Shown piece after piece: positions 9,061 through 20,454 of a stretch of 64,000 bases of DNA. The notes beneath the pieces were generated by a model. It was not told the DNA's origin and did no database searches. It was given only the letters and a program-made list of their open reading frames with translations. This DNA comes from Alphaproteobacteria bacterium. GTDB lineage: Bacteria > Pseudomonadota > Alphaproteobacteria > Acetobacterales > Acetobacteraceae. The position numbers were made by a program, and so were the translations under genes. The stretch spans positions 1-64,000 of the forward strand of contig VGDL01000013.1 in NCBI GenBank assembly GCA_016869735.1. Direction: 5' to 3'. Positions within the stretch are counted from its first letter, which is position 1; each line of letters begins with the position of its first letter.

Positions 9061-11184
9061 TTGTTGACCTTATCGCTGATCCTGGTGATCGCGCTCGGGG
9101 CGTTGTCCATCGCCTATGGTGTGCTCACGGCCAAGGATGTGCTGTCACGCGATCCCGGTACGCCGCGGATGCAGGAAATTGCTCTCGCCATTCAGGAAGG
9201 CGCATCCGCCTATCTGAAGCGGCAATACGGCACCATCGCCATTGTGGGCGTGGTGCTTTTCGCGCTTGTTGCCTGGCGGCTGGGCTTTACGGTGGCCATT
9301 GGCTTTGCCGTCGGCGCCATCCTGTCCGGCGTGGCAGGCTTCATCGGCATGAATGTTTCCGTGCGCGCCAATTTGCGGACCGCGCAGGCTTCCACGCAAT
9401 CCCTTACCGCCGGCCTTGATGTTGCCTTCAAATCCGGCGCCATTACGGGGATGCTGGTGGCGGGCCTCGCGCTGCTGGGCGTGGCGGTTTACTTCTTTAT
9501 CCTCACGGTGTTTGGCGGCAATGCGCCCAATAGCCGCATGGTGATTGATGCGCTGGTGGCGCTTGGCTTCGGCGCTTCGCTGATTTCGATTTTTGCGCGC
9601 CTGGGCGGCGGCATCTTCACCAAGGGTGCGGATGTGGGCGGCGACATGGTGGGCAAGGTTGAAGCCGGCATCCCTGAGGATGACCCCCGTAACCCCGCGA
9701 CCATCGCCGACAATGTGGGCGACAATGTTGGCGATTGCGCCGGCATGGCGGCTGACTTGTTTGAGACCTATGCGGTGACCATGGTCGCGACCATGGTGTT
9801 GGCGGCAATCGCCTTCACCGATGCGGGCAATATGGTGCGCGGCATGATCTATCCGCTCGCGATTGGGGCGGTGTGCGTCGTGACCTCCATCATCGGCACC
9901 TATTTCGTGAAGCTGCCGGCGAATAATTCCATCATGGGGGCCATGTATCGCGGCTTCATCGTGACGGGCATCTTGTCCTTGATTGTGCTGCTGCCGCTGA
10001 CCTATCTGGTCTTTGGCTTTGACAAGATGACAGCAGCGGGCAGCAGCTTCACCTCCTTCGACCTGTTCCTTTGCGGCGTGGTCGGGCTGGCGGTGACCGG
10101 GCTGATTGTCTGGATCACGGAATACTACACCGGCACAGGCTTCCGCCCGGTGCAGGCAATTGCCGAAAGCTCGGTCACGGGCCATGGCACAAACGTCATC
10201 CGCGGCCTTGCGATTTCCATGGAAAGCACTGCGGTGCCGGCCTTGATCATCATCGCGGGCGTCTTGATCACCTATGCGCTGGCGGGGCTTTACGGCATTG
10301 CCATTGCGGTGACGACCATGCTGGCGCTGGCCGGTGTGGTGGTGGCGCTGGATGCTTTCGGCCCGGTCACGGATAACGCGGGCGGCATTGCCGAAATGGC
10401 TGGCCTGCCCAAGGAAATCCGCCAGACCACCGATGCGCTGGACGCCGTTGGCAATACGACCAAGGCAGTGACCAAGGGCTATGCCATTGGTTCGGCCGGT
10501 CTTGGCGCGCTGGTGCTGTTTGCTGCCTATACGCAGGATCTGAACTACTTCGTGCAGAATGCGGCGCAGTACCCGTATTTCCAGGGCGTTGGCACCCTGA
10601 CCTTCTCTCTTTCCAGCCCATACGTTGTGGTTGGCCTGCTGTTCGGCGGCTTGCTGCCTTATCTGTTCGGCGGCATGGCGATGACAGCGGTGGGCCGCGC
10701 GGCAATGAGCGTGGTGGAAGAAGTGCGCCGCCAATTCAAGGAAAAGCCGGGCATCATGCAGGGCACCGACAAGCCGGATTACGGCCGCGCGGTGGATATG
10801 CTGACCAAGTCGGCGATCAAGGAAATGATCATCCCGTCCATGCTGCCGGTGCTATCCCCGCTGGTGGTGTATTTCGGCATCAATGCCATCGCCGGGAAGG
10901 CTGCGGCCTTTGAAGCGCTGGGCGCGATGCTGCTGGGTGTGATCGTGACCGGCTTCTTCGTGGCGGTTTCCATGACCACCGGTGGTGGCGCATGGGATAA
11001 TGCGAAGAAGTACATTGAAGATGGTCACCATGGCGGCAAGGGTTCTGAAGCCCATAAGGCTGCCGTGACCGGCGACACTGTTGGCGACCCGTATAAGGAT
11101 ACGGCGGGCCCGGCGGTGAACCCCATGATCAAGATCACCAACATCGTGGCGCTGCTGCTGCTCGCGATGCTTGCACATAGCTGA
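9061..11184 (+). CDS. hppA: K+-independent proton-translocating membrane pyrophosphatase
   Basis: 707-residue integral membrane H+-PPase that couples PPi hydrolysis to proton export. PPi/Mg2+ binding motifs are clear: [39 protein letters not shown], and near the C-terminus [18 protein letters not shown]. The segment GNTTKAV places Lys at residue 468 of this frame; Lys at that position marks the K+-independent subclass, whereas K+-dependent enzymes have Ala. About 16 hydrophobic helices fit the family. The start is TTG at 9061 (a second TTG follows immediately), preceded by GAAGGGGGAG. Transcription is closed by a double hairpin at 11189-11250. Confidence 0.95.
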   Translation: MLTLSLILVIALGALSIAYGVLTAKDVLSRDPGTPRMQEIALAIQEGASAYLKRQYGTIAIVGVVLFALVAWRLGFTVAIGFAVGAILSGVAGFIGMNVSVRANLRTAQASTQSLTAGLDVAFKSGAITGMLVAGLALLGVAVYFFILTVFGGNAPNSRMVIDALVALGFGASLISIFARLGGGIFTKGADVGGDMVGKVEAGIPEDDPRNPATIADNVGDNVGDCAGMAADLFETYAVTMVATMVLAAIAFTDAGNMVRGMIYPLAIGAVCVVTSIIGTYFVKLPANNSIMGAMYRGFIVTGILSLIVLLPLTYLVFGFDKMTAAGSSFTSFDLFLCGVVGLAVTGLIVWITEYYTGTGFRPVQAIAESSVTGHGTNVIRGLAISMESTAVPALIIIAGVLITYALAGLYGIAIAVTTMLALAGVVVALDAFGPVTDNAGGIAEMAGLPKEIRQTTDALDAVGNTTKAVTKGYAIGSAGLGALVLFAAYTQDLNYFVQNAAQYPYFQGVGTLTFSLSSPYVVVGLLFGGLLPYLFGGMAMTAVGRAAMSVVEEVRRQFKEKPGIMQGTDKPDYGRAVDMLTKSAIKEMIIPSMLPVLSPLVVYFGINAIAGKAAAFEALGAMLLGVIVTGFFVAVSMTTGGGAWDNAKKYIEDGHHGGKGSEAHKAAVTGDTVGDPYKDTAGPAVNPMIKITNIVALLLLAMLAHS

Positions 11185-11188
11185 GCTT

Positions 11189-11250
11189 ATTTGGGCGGCC
11201 ACTGCCGCCCAAATGAAAAGCCCAGGAGGCGCTGCCTCCTGGGCTTTTTT
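11189..11250. terminator. Double-hairpin bidirectional terminator between hppA and argG
   Basis: Two adjacent perfect hairpins lie between the convergent genes. The first has 11-bp arms at 11189-11199 and 11204-11214. The second has 15-bp arms at 11216-11230 and 11234-11248, with A-rich 5' and T-rich 3' ends, so it can work as an intrinsic terminator in both directions. Confidence 0.9.
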
Positions 11251-11278
11251 GTGCAGGTCAACTTGACTTGGAAGGGCT

Positions 11279-12514
11279 TTACAACTGCCCGCCCTTGCGG
11301 CCGGCCATGGCGCCAAGGCGCAGGCGCAACGCATTCAGCTTGATGAAGCCTAGCGCATCAAACTGGTCATAGGCGCCCTGGTCATCTTCAAACGTCACAT
11401 GCTTCATGGAATAGAGGCTATTGGGCGATTGCCGCCCGGTGACGATGGTATTGCCCTTATAGAGCTTGAGCCGCACCGTGCCTGACACGCTCTTTTGGCT
11501 TTCATCAATCATGGCTTGCAGCATGCGCCGCTCAGGCGCGAACCAGAAGCCGTTGTAGATGATTTCGGCATAGCGCGGCATCAGGCTGTCTTTAAGATGC
11601 GCCGCTTCGCGGTCCAGCGTGATGCTTTCCATGGCACGATGCGCGACATAAAGAATGGTGCCGCCGGGCGTTTCATAACAGCCACGGGATTTCATGCCGA
11701 CAAAGCGGTTTTCCACCAAATCCAGCCGGCCAATGCCGTTTTCCTTGCCGAGTGCATTCAAGCGCGTGAGCAAGGTTGCGGGTGACAGACGTTCACCATT
11801 GATGCCAACCGCATCGCCACGTTCGAATTCAATGGTGATTTCGGTCGCGCGGTCCGGCGCATCCATCGGGCTGATGGTGCGCTGCCAGACCATTTCATCC
11901 GGCGCATCCCAGGGTTCTTCTAGGATTTTGCCTTCGCTGCTGCTGTGCAGGAGGTTGGCGTCCACGCTGAAGGGTGCCTCGCCGCGCTTATCCTTGGCGA
12001 TGGGGATCTGGTGTTCCTCGGCAAATTGGATCAGGCGCGTGCGGCTTGTCAGGTCCCATTCGCGCCAGGGGGCGATCACCTTCACATCCGGCTTCAGCGC
12101 GTAATAGCTGAGTTCAAACCGCACCTGGTCATTGCCCTTGCCGGTTGCGCCATGCGCCACCGCATCAGCCCCCATGGCTTCGGCGATTTCGATCTGGCGC
12201 TTGGCGATCAGCGGGCGGGCGATGGAAGTGCCCAGCAGATACATGCCTTCATAAAGGGCATTGGCGCGGAACATGGGGAAGACAAAATCGCGGATGAATT
12301 CTTCACGCAGGTCATCCATGAAGATGTTTTCCGGCTTGATGCCAAGCAGCAGCGCCTTGTCGCGCGCCGGGCCCAATTCCTCACCCTGGCCAAGATCAGC
12401 GGTGAAGGTGATGACTTCGCATTTATAGGTGGTTTGCAGCCATTTCAGGATAACGCTGGTATCCAGCCCGCCGGAATAGGCGAGCACAACCTTCTTCACA
12501 TCTTTGACGCGCAT
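11279..12514 (-). CDS. argG: Argininosuccinate synthase
   Basis: 411-residue cytoplasmic enzyme of arginine biosynthesis that joins citrulline and aspartate using ATP. The PP-loop SGGLDTS is at residues 14-20; [26 protein letters not shown] and the citrulline/aspartate-binding [17 protein letters not shown] are all present. Length is normal. Start is the ATG at 12514 with AGGGAA upstream; the open frame beyond it has no such signal. It is a monocistronic-looking gene ending at the strong bidirectional terminator shared with hppA. Confidence 0.97.
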   Translation of the reverse strand: MRVKDVKKVVLAYSGGLDTSVILKWLQTTYKCEVITFTADLGQGEELGPARDKALLLGIKPENIFMDDLREEFIRDFVFPMFRANALYEGMYLLGTSIARPLIAKRQIEIAEAMGADAVAHGATGKGNDQVRFELSYYALKPDVKVIAPWREWDLTSRTRLIQFAEEHQIPIAKDKRGEAPFSVDANLLHSSSEGKILEEPWDAPDEMVWQRTISPMDAPDRATEITIEFERGDAVGINGERLSPATLLTRLNALGKENGIGRLDLVENRFVGMKSRGCYETPGGTILYVAHRAMESITLDREAAHLKDSLMPRYAEIIYNGFWFAPERRMLQAMIDESQKSVSGTVRLKLYKGNTIVTGRQSPNSLYSMKHVTFEDDQGAYDQFDALGFIKLNALRLRLGAMAGRKGGQL

Positions 12515-12592
12515 GTTCTTTCCCTTGGCGAGTGCAAAATATGGCGTCGGTATGCCCCTCGCCCGCGGCCAGGGCAAGCGGGGCTGGCTAGG

Positions 12593-12884
12593 ATGGCCTG
12601 GCCCCGACCAGCCATGCAGAGGCCGAGGCCGCGCCCATTCTGGAAGCGCCGGCCATTTTGGGCCTGCCGGAAGCACGCGAGGCCCGCGTGCGACGCTTTC
12701 TGAACCGGCATAGACCGCGCGTGCTGGCCATTGGCCCCAATGGCGCGTTCGGCTGGCAGGCAGGGGCTGGATGATCTACCGGGAGGCTCGGCGCATAGCC
12801 GGACGCGGCATTACATGATGCCGGCTTTGACGTGTGGCGCATTAACCGCGAACCCAATGCCGTTGGTGCGCGCCGCGCCCGCCT
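12593..12884 (+). pseudogene. Probable degraded gene remnant between argG and the amine oxidase
   Basis: The 370 bases between 12514 and 12885 hold no intact gene. In one plus-strand frame, about 60 codons read like real protein (ending [20 protein letters not shown]), then meet TGA at 12772-12774 and TAG at 12793-12795. The same frame resumes with HDAGFDVWRINREPNAVGAR, running into the 3' end of the amine oxidase gene on the other strand. No start codon with a ribosome site is evident. I do not recognise the family. The protein-like composition on both sides of the stops suggests a decayed gene, but this could be chance in GC-rich DNA. Confidence 0.35.
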
Positions 12885-14129
12885 TCAAGCTGCCAGGCAA
12901 GCGCGGGCCGCCGCTTCGCCACTCAGCCAAGCGCCCGCAACCGTGGCGGCGAAGCGCGGATGGCAGGCCTCGCCGGCGAAGATCAGCCGGCCATCAGCAA
13001 GCGGTTCCGCCAATGCCCGTCGCGCTGCCTGCGCGCCGGGGATGGCGTGGCTATAGCTGCCAAGGAAATACGGGTCCCCACCCCAATCGGTGATGGTGGG
13101 CGGGCCGAGTGCGGCGGCGGCTACGGTACCGAAGACGCGGGTGAATTCGCCGCGCACATGCGCTTCAGTTGCTTGCCTGCCAGCGCGGGAGAGTTCCCAT
13201 GCCAAGGACCCGCCGATGAAAGCCAGCAGCACTGGCGCGCCAAAGGGGCGCGATATCCAGGAAATGGGCCGATCCCCTGGCGCGGCGATATCGCGCCTGA
13301 GGCTCGCAAATGGCTCAAATTCCGGCAGGGTGCCAGGTGCGATGGGGAAGGCAAGCTTGTTCAGCAAGCCAAGCGGCAAAGCGTTGATCGCAGCATGTTT
13401 TTCAGTGGGCAGGTCGGGCGTGAAGGCAATGCCGCCCTGCGCCAGCACGCCGGTTGAAACCGTGATGATGGCGGTGCGTGCGCAGATACGCCCGAAGGTG
13501 CCGCTGGCATCAACGTGTTTGCCGCCCCAATCGAGTTGCGACACTGGTGCATTCAGCCGGATCGGCAGCCCTTCAGCCAGGCGCGCGACCAACGTGCCAA
13601 GGCCATGGCGGAGCAAAAGATTCGGGCCATCTAATGCTGTCGCGGCGAAATCATGCAGGCTCATGCGCGAAAGCTCAGCGGCGCAAATCTGCGCCCCTTC
13701 CCAATGCGCCACCAGCGCATCGAAGCGCCCGCCTTGTGGCGCGGCATCGGATGCTGGGCGATCTGGCGCACCATCAGCAACAGCGGCTTCGATCACGCGC
13801 CAGAAATGATCCTCAGCCGCCATGAAGGCCCTGCGTTCAGCGGTGGTGGCGAAGCGGCCTTCGGTAAACAGCAGGCGCTGGCGCAGCTTATCGTGATCCA
13901 CTGTCTCAAAACCAAGCGCTTCAGCAAAAGCGGTCAGCGGATTGTCATTCGCTTGGTGCAGCCAGGATGCACCATGGTCAAAGCCGGTTGCATCGGTATA
14001 GGCGCGGCCACCGATGCGGTCCTTTGCTTCCAGTATCAGGCAGGAAAGGGCCCGCGCGCGCAAGGCGCGGGCAGCGGCAATGCCGGCCACCCCGGCCCCC
14101 ACCACCAGCACATCAACATCATTACTCAT
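12885..14129 (-). CDS. FAD-dependent amine oxidase family protein
   Basis: 414-residue flavoprotein. The N-terminal Rossmann motif DVLVVGAGVAGIAAARAL (GAGVAG at residues 11-16), then LEAKDRIGGRAYT and GFDHGASWLH, are the FAD-binding blocks of the flavin monoamine oxidase family. The C-terminal FAD contact region reads LIFAGEACHPRFAATVAGAW. Homologues oxidise primary or polyamines to aldehydes with H2O2 release. No signal peptide is seen. Neighbours give no pathway; the next gene, 75 bases away and divergent, is a PLP enzyme. Substrate unknown. Confidence 0.85.
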   Translation of the reverse strand: MSNDVDVLVVGAGVAGIAAARALRARALSCLILEAKDRIGGRAYTDATGFDHGASWLHQANDNPLTAFAEALGFETVDHDKLRQRLLFTEGRFATTAERRAFMAAEDHFWRVIEAAVADGAPDRPASDAAPQGGRFDALVAHWEGAQICAAELSRMSLHDFAATALDGPNLLLRHGLGTLVARLAEGLPIRLNAPVSQLDWGGKHVDASGTFGRICARTAIITVSTGVLAQGGIAFTPDLPTEKHAAINALPLGLLNKLAFPIAPGTLPEFEPFASLRRDIAAPGDRPISWISRPFGAPVLLAFIGGSLAWELSRAGRQATEAHVRGEFTRVFGTVAAAALGPPTITDWGGDPYFLGSYSHAIPGAQAARRALAEPLADGRLIFAGEACHPRFAATVAGAWLSGEAAARACLAA

Positions 14130-14204
14130 GGATTTGGTTTAGCGGGGATTGGCGCGCGGCGCATCGGCAGGGCTATGATAGTTTTAAGTCACGGAGGATG
14201 CCCC

Positions 14205-15311
14205 ATGCTGCAACACCCGCCCGCCGAACCCGGCATGCGCGAAGAAGATATTGATACCCCCGCGCTGGTGATTGACCTGGATGCTTTTGAACACAACCTG
14301 GATACCATGGCCGCGCTGCTGGCGCCCACCGGGGCCAAGCTGCGGGCGCATGCGAAAACCCACAAATCCAGCGTCATCGCCAAACAGCAAATGGCGCGCG
14401 GTGCGGTTGGCCAATGCGTGCAAAAAGTGGCCGAGGCAGAAGCACTCGCCTGGGGTGGCATTCCCGATATTCTGGTGACCAATCAGGTTGTCAGCCCGCG
14501 CAAATTGGCGCGGCTTGCAGCCCTTTCACGCATCGCCGAAGTCGCGGTCTGTGTGGATGACGCGGCGCAAATCGCGCTGATTGAAGCCGCCGCCGAAGCG
14601 GCCGGTGTGCGCCTGCCGGTACTGGTTGAAATTGATGTCGGCATGGCGCGCGGCGGGGTAGAACATGGCCCGCCTGCTGTGGCGCTGGCGGAACGCATCG
14701 CCGTCAGCCGGCATCTGCGTTTCGGCGGCTTGCAGGCCTATCACGGTTCAGCGCAGCACAAGCGCGCGCCGGAAGAACGCGCGGCTGCGATTGGGGAGGC
14801 TGTGGCGCGTTCCAGGCGCACGGTGGAACAACTCCGCCAACGCGGATTGGAATGCCCGATTGTCGGCGGGGCCGGCACCGGCACCTTCCGGCATGAAGCG
14901 GCGAGTGGCGTCTATACCGAAATCCAGGCGGGGTCCTATTGCTTCATGGATGCGGATTACGCCGCGAATGAGGATGCGCCGCCCTTCCGCCAATCGCTTT
15001 TTGTGCTGTCCCAGGTGATGAGCACGGCGGGTGCGGGCATTGCCGTGGTGGATTGCGGGCATAAGGGCGTTTCGGTTGATTCCGGCATGCCGCAAGTTTG
15101 GCAACGCCCGGGGCTGCGCTATGCCGGCGCATCGGATGAACATGGCAAGCTGGTGATCGAAGATGGCAGCGCGCCGGCGCTCGGCGAAAAGCTGCGCCTG
15201 GTGCCTGGCCACTGCGACCCGACGGTGGATCGCTATGATTGGTATGTCGGCGTGCGCAAGGGGCGGGTGGAATGCCTTTGGCCGGTGTCGGCGCGGGGTG
15301 GGATGGCGTAA
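14205..15311 (+). CDS. D-threonine aldolase-like PLP enzyme (alanine racemase N-terminal fold)
   Basis: 368-residue fold-type III PLP enzyme of the D-threonine aldolase / D-serine dehydratase-like family. DTPALVIDLDAFEHNL opens the barrel and RAHAKTHKS carries the PLP Lys (residue 51). The C-terminal domain has PGHCDPTVDRYD, with His336 and Asp338 placed as the divalent metal site of the family. The predicted reaction is metal-assisted retro-aldol cleavage of D-beta-hydroxy-alpha-amino acids to glycine and aldehyde. The ATG at 14205 is chosen over the one at 14198 (other frame) because GGAGG at 14193-14197 is well placed. It is convergent with gyrB, 19 bases away. Confidence 0.88.
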   Translation: MLQHPPAEPGMREEDIDTPALVIDLDAFEHNLDTMAALLAPTGAKLRAHAKTHKSSVIAKQQMARGAVGQCVQKVAEAEALAWGGIPDILVTNQVVSPRKLARLAALSRIAEVAVCVDDAAQIALIEAAAEAAGVRLPVLVEIDVGMARGGVEHGPPAVALAERIAVSRHLRFGGLQAYHGSAQHKRAPEERAAAIGEAVARSRRTVEQLRQRGLECPIVGGAGTGTFRHEAASGVYTEIQAGSYCFMDADYAANEDAPPFRQSLFVLSQVMSTAGAGIAVVDCGHKGVSVDSGMPQVWQRPGLRYAGASDEHGKLVIEDGSAPALGEKLRLVPGHCDPTVDRYDWYVGVRKGRVECLWPVSARGGMA

Positions 15312-15330
15312 TCCGCGCGCTGGCTGCCAA

Positions 15331-17799
<2,469 letters not shown>

Positions 17800-17806
17800 T
17801 TATAGC

Positions 17807-17869
17807 TTTTTCTGGCGCGAAACGCGACCCCGGCAGGGCGTTTTTCTGCGCCATTGCCCGCCAGAAAAA
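17807..17869 (-). promoter_or_regulatory. Mutually exclusive hairpins in the recF-gyrB intergenic region
   Basis: Read on the minus strand, arm A (17869-17859, TTTTTCTGGCG) can pair with arm B (17850-17841, CGCAGAAAAA; 10 pairs with one bulged G, 8-base loop) or with arm C (17817-17807, CGCCAGAAAAA; 11 pairs, 41-base loop). B and C are two copies of the same sequence, so the folds exclude each other. This is attenuator-like, but no T run follows either fold. Function is inferred only. Confidence 0.45.
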
Positions 17870-17922
17870 CCCTTTATTTTCCAACCGATTTCTGCGGGGC
17901 TGGCTGGGGCTGAAAGCCGGCC

Positions 17923-19065
17923 TCAGCCAAGTGCGAAAAGCCCGCCATCGCCCGCGCCAAATAACTGCCCAATGCCCGCCAATGGGGCGAAAACCTCAGC
18001 ATCTGTGCCGGTCATGAAAACCTGAGCCGGCAGCGCGGCAAGTGCCGCAAAAAGCGCTTCCCGTCGCGTCGGGTCCAGATGCGCTGCCACCTCATCCAAC
18101 AGCAAAAGCGGCGCGAAGCCACGCGCTTCGGCAATCAACGTCGCATGGGCCAGCACCACGGAAACCAGCAGCGCCTTTTGCTCTCCGGTTGAACAGAACT
18201 CAGCGCTGATGCCCTTGGGCTTATGCACCAGCACCAAATCCGCCTTATGCGCCCCCCGCGCAGCCCCACCTGCTGCCGCATCGCGCCGGCGGTCCTGGGC
18301 CAAGCCCGCACGCAGCGCATCCTCCACGGCAAGGGCCGGCGTATCTGCCAGCGCCGTCAACATGGGGCAGGCAATATCCATCCGCGCGGCAGGAAAGGCG
18401 CCCGTGGCGCGGCCCGCAGCAAGTTCCGCATTCAGGCGCAGCATCAGCGCGCGCCTTGCCGCCGTAACCGCCACCGCATGGCGCGCCATGGCGTCTTCCA
18501 AGCCTGCCAGCCAAGCGGCATCCGCGCGGCCTTCCGCAAGCAGCCGATTACGCTCCGCCATCGCATTGTCATGCGCGGCCACTTCCCGCGCATGGCCCGG
18601 TTCCAAAGCCCAGACCAGGCGGTCCAGAAAGCGCCGCCTGCCACTCGCCCCTTCCTGGAATAGCCGGTCCATTTGCGGCGTGATCCAGACAGCCGCCATG
18701 CGGTCCGCAAGCATTGCCTGGCTGCGCAGCGCCTGACCATCAAGGCGGTAGATGCGCCGTTCGGCAGCCCCTTCCGGGTCTGTGCCAGTGCCAATTTCCA
18801 TGGGGCCAGCGCGAGTTTCAAACCGCCCCGCCACCGCCCAGGGTAGGGCCGCGCCAGCTTCCTGCCGGCCACATTCAGCCATACGCGCGCCGCGCAAGCC
18901 GCGCCCAGGGGCCAACAGCGATATCGCTTCCAACAGATTGGTCTTGCCAGCGCCGTTTTCGCCGGCGATGCAAATCAGGGACGCGTCAAACCGCGCATCC
19001 AGACCTAGCCATGACCGGAAATTGGTAAGCCGGAGACGCGCAAGAAAAAGCCCTGGCGCCGTCAC
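17923..19065 (-). CDS. recF: DNA replication and repair protein RecF
   Basis: 380-residue SMC-like ATPase that helps load RecA at single-strand gaps, cytoplasmic. Walker A GENGAGKT is at residues 35-42, the ABC-like signature appears as STGEQKALLVSVVLAHA and Walker B as LLLLDEVAAHLDP. Length is typical. Its start overlaps the dnaN stop by 4 bases, giving translational coupling in the conserved dnaN-recF order. A leader-like gap follows before gyrB. Confidence 0.95.
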   Translation of the reverse strand: MTAPGLFLARLRLTNFRSWLGLDARFDASLICIAGENGAGKTNLLEAISLLAPGRGLRGARMAECGRQEAGAALPWAVAGRFETRAGPMEIGTGTDPEGAAERRIYRLDGQALRSQAMLADRMAAVWITPQMDRLFQEGASGRRRFLDRLVWALEPGHAREVAAHDNAMAERNRLLAEGRADAAWLAGLEDAMARHAVAVTAARRALMLRLNAELAAGRATGAFPAARMDIACPMLTALADTPALAVEDALRAGLAQDRRRDAAAGGAARGAHKADLVLVHKPKGISAEFCSTGEQKALLVSVVLAHATLIAEARGFAPLLLLDEVAAHLDPTRREALFAALAALPAQVFMTGTDAEVFAPLAGIGQLFGAGDGGLFALG

Positions 19066-20192
19066 ACTCGCATCGGCATCAGGACGAATAGTGCTTCCGG
19101 CCGGGACGCATCGCGCACAATGGTCGGCGCTGCGCCATCGGCGAACATGAATTCCAGCTTGTCTTGAACAAGATCAGTAATGTCAGACAAATACCGGGCC
19201 TGAAACCCAATTTCCAAAGCGCCGCTGGTATAGGCGACATCATCGCCTTCCAGATCTTCCTGCGCTTCGCCCTGATCGGGGCTCGCCGCCGAAACACGCA
19301 AATGATTGGTGCCAAGGCTGAGCTTCACGGGGCGTGATCTTTCGCTGCTGATCGCGGCCACGCGCTTCACCGCATCGGCGAAATCCTTGCGCGGCACAAC
19401 AAGCTTCTTGTCATTGCCGCGCGGGATCACGCGTTCATATTCGGGGAAGGTGCCATCAATCAGCTTGCTGGTCAGCGTGACAGTGCCAAGCGCGAATTGC
19501 ACCTTGGTATCCGAAAGCCGCACCACGATCTCATCCTGGGTTTCTTCGGCAAGCTTGCGGATTTCGTTGACCGTTTTGCGTGGAATGATCACGCCCGGCA
19601 TGGACTTCGCGCCTTCCGGCAGCGGTTCTTCCACGCGCGCGAGCCGATGCCCATCGGTTGCAACAGCACGCAGCACCGGCTGGCCTTCGCTTTCGGTCGC
19701 GTGGATATAAATGCCATTCAGGTAATAGCGCGTTTCTTCTGTGGAAATCGCGAATTTGGTGCGGTCAATCAAATCGCGCAGCACGCCGGCCTTGATGCTG
19801 AATTGCACCGGCATGCGCCCTTCGGTCATGGAAGGGAAATCATCCACCGCCAGCACGGCCAGGCTGGTGTTGAAGCGCCCGGAACGCAGTGTGAGCGGCC
19901 CATCACCGCCACCATGATCGAATTCAACGCGCGCCCCTTCCGGCAGGTTGCGGATGATTTCGTAAAGGGTTGCCGCCGGCGCTGTGGTGCGCCCCGCGCG
20001 CGCAACGGTCACGCCCGCGATGTCTTCCACCACCGCGATTTCCATATCGGTCGCGGTCAGTTTCAGGGCGCCGCCCGAACTCGCTTCAATCATGACATTG
20101 GCCAGGATGGGGATGGTGTTGCGCCGTTCCACCACGCTTTGCACATGGGTCAGCGCCTTGAGCAATACCGCCCTGTCAACCGAGAATTTCAT
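19062..20192 (-). CDS. dnaN: DNA polymerase III beta subunit (sliding clamp)
   Basis: 376-residue processivity clamp; homodimeric ring around DNA. The N-terminus MKFSVDRAVLLKALTHVQSV, internal RYYLNGIYIH and TDGHRLA, and the extreme C-terminal EALFVLMPMRV (the MPMRx hydrophobic-pocket end) are diagnostic. Overlaps recF by 4 bases and lies 262 bases downstream of dnaA in the same direction. The dnaA-dnaN gap shows no strong hairpin and no consensus DnaA box. Confidence 0.97.
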   Translation of the reverse strand: MKFSVDRAVLLKALTHVQSVVERRNTIPILANVMIEASSGGALKLTATDMEIAVVEDIAGVTVARAGRTTAPAATLYEIIRNLPEGARVEFDHGGGDGPLTLRSGRFNTSLAVLAVDDFPSMTEGRMPVQFSIKAGVLRDLIDRTKFAISTEETRYYLNGIYIHATESEGQPVLRAVATDGHRLARVEEPLPEGAKSMPGVIIPRKTVNEIRKLAEETQDEIVVRLSDTKVQFALGTVTLTSKLIDGTFPEYERVIPRGNDKKLVVPRKDFADAVKRVAAISSERSRPVKLSLGTNHLRVSAASPDQGEAQEDLEGDDVAYTSGALEIGFQARYLSDITDLVQDKLEFMFADGAAPTIVRDASRPEALFVLMPMRV

Positions 20193-20454
20193 CGTTCCGA
20201 CGCCCCGATCCTGTTACGGCGATCTCAGCCGCGGCCTTATGGGCCACGGGGGTGAGCCGCCAGTGAAATCAAGCCCGGGCTGCAAAGCTGCCGAATCGGC
20301 GCGGTGCGGCACCCGGATTCGACTTCCTTTACCAGCCTGGAACGGGCCAGAAAAGCGGCCTAGTGGTGCCATTCACGCTGCGGTCGGCGAGCGTCAGCAG
20401 TGATCGGACTAATCGCCTGTTTAAAACTTCCTTTTGCGGTCCTTTCGCGGCGCT

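Noticed and set aside
9145-10734. Long 529-codon frame on the minus strand inside hppA
   Set aside because: It lies wholly antisense to a gene with unmistakable pyrophosphatase motifs. Its product is His/Arg/Gln-rich and family-less, typical of reverse-strand frames in GC-rich DNA.
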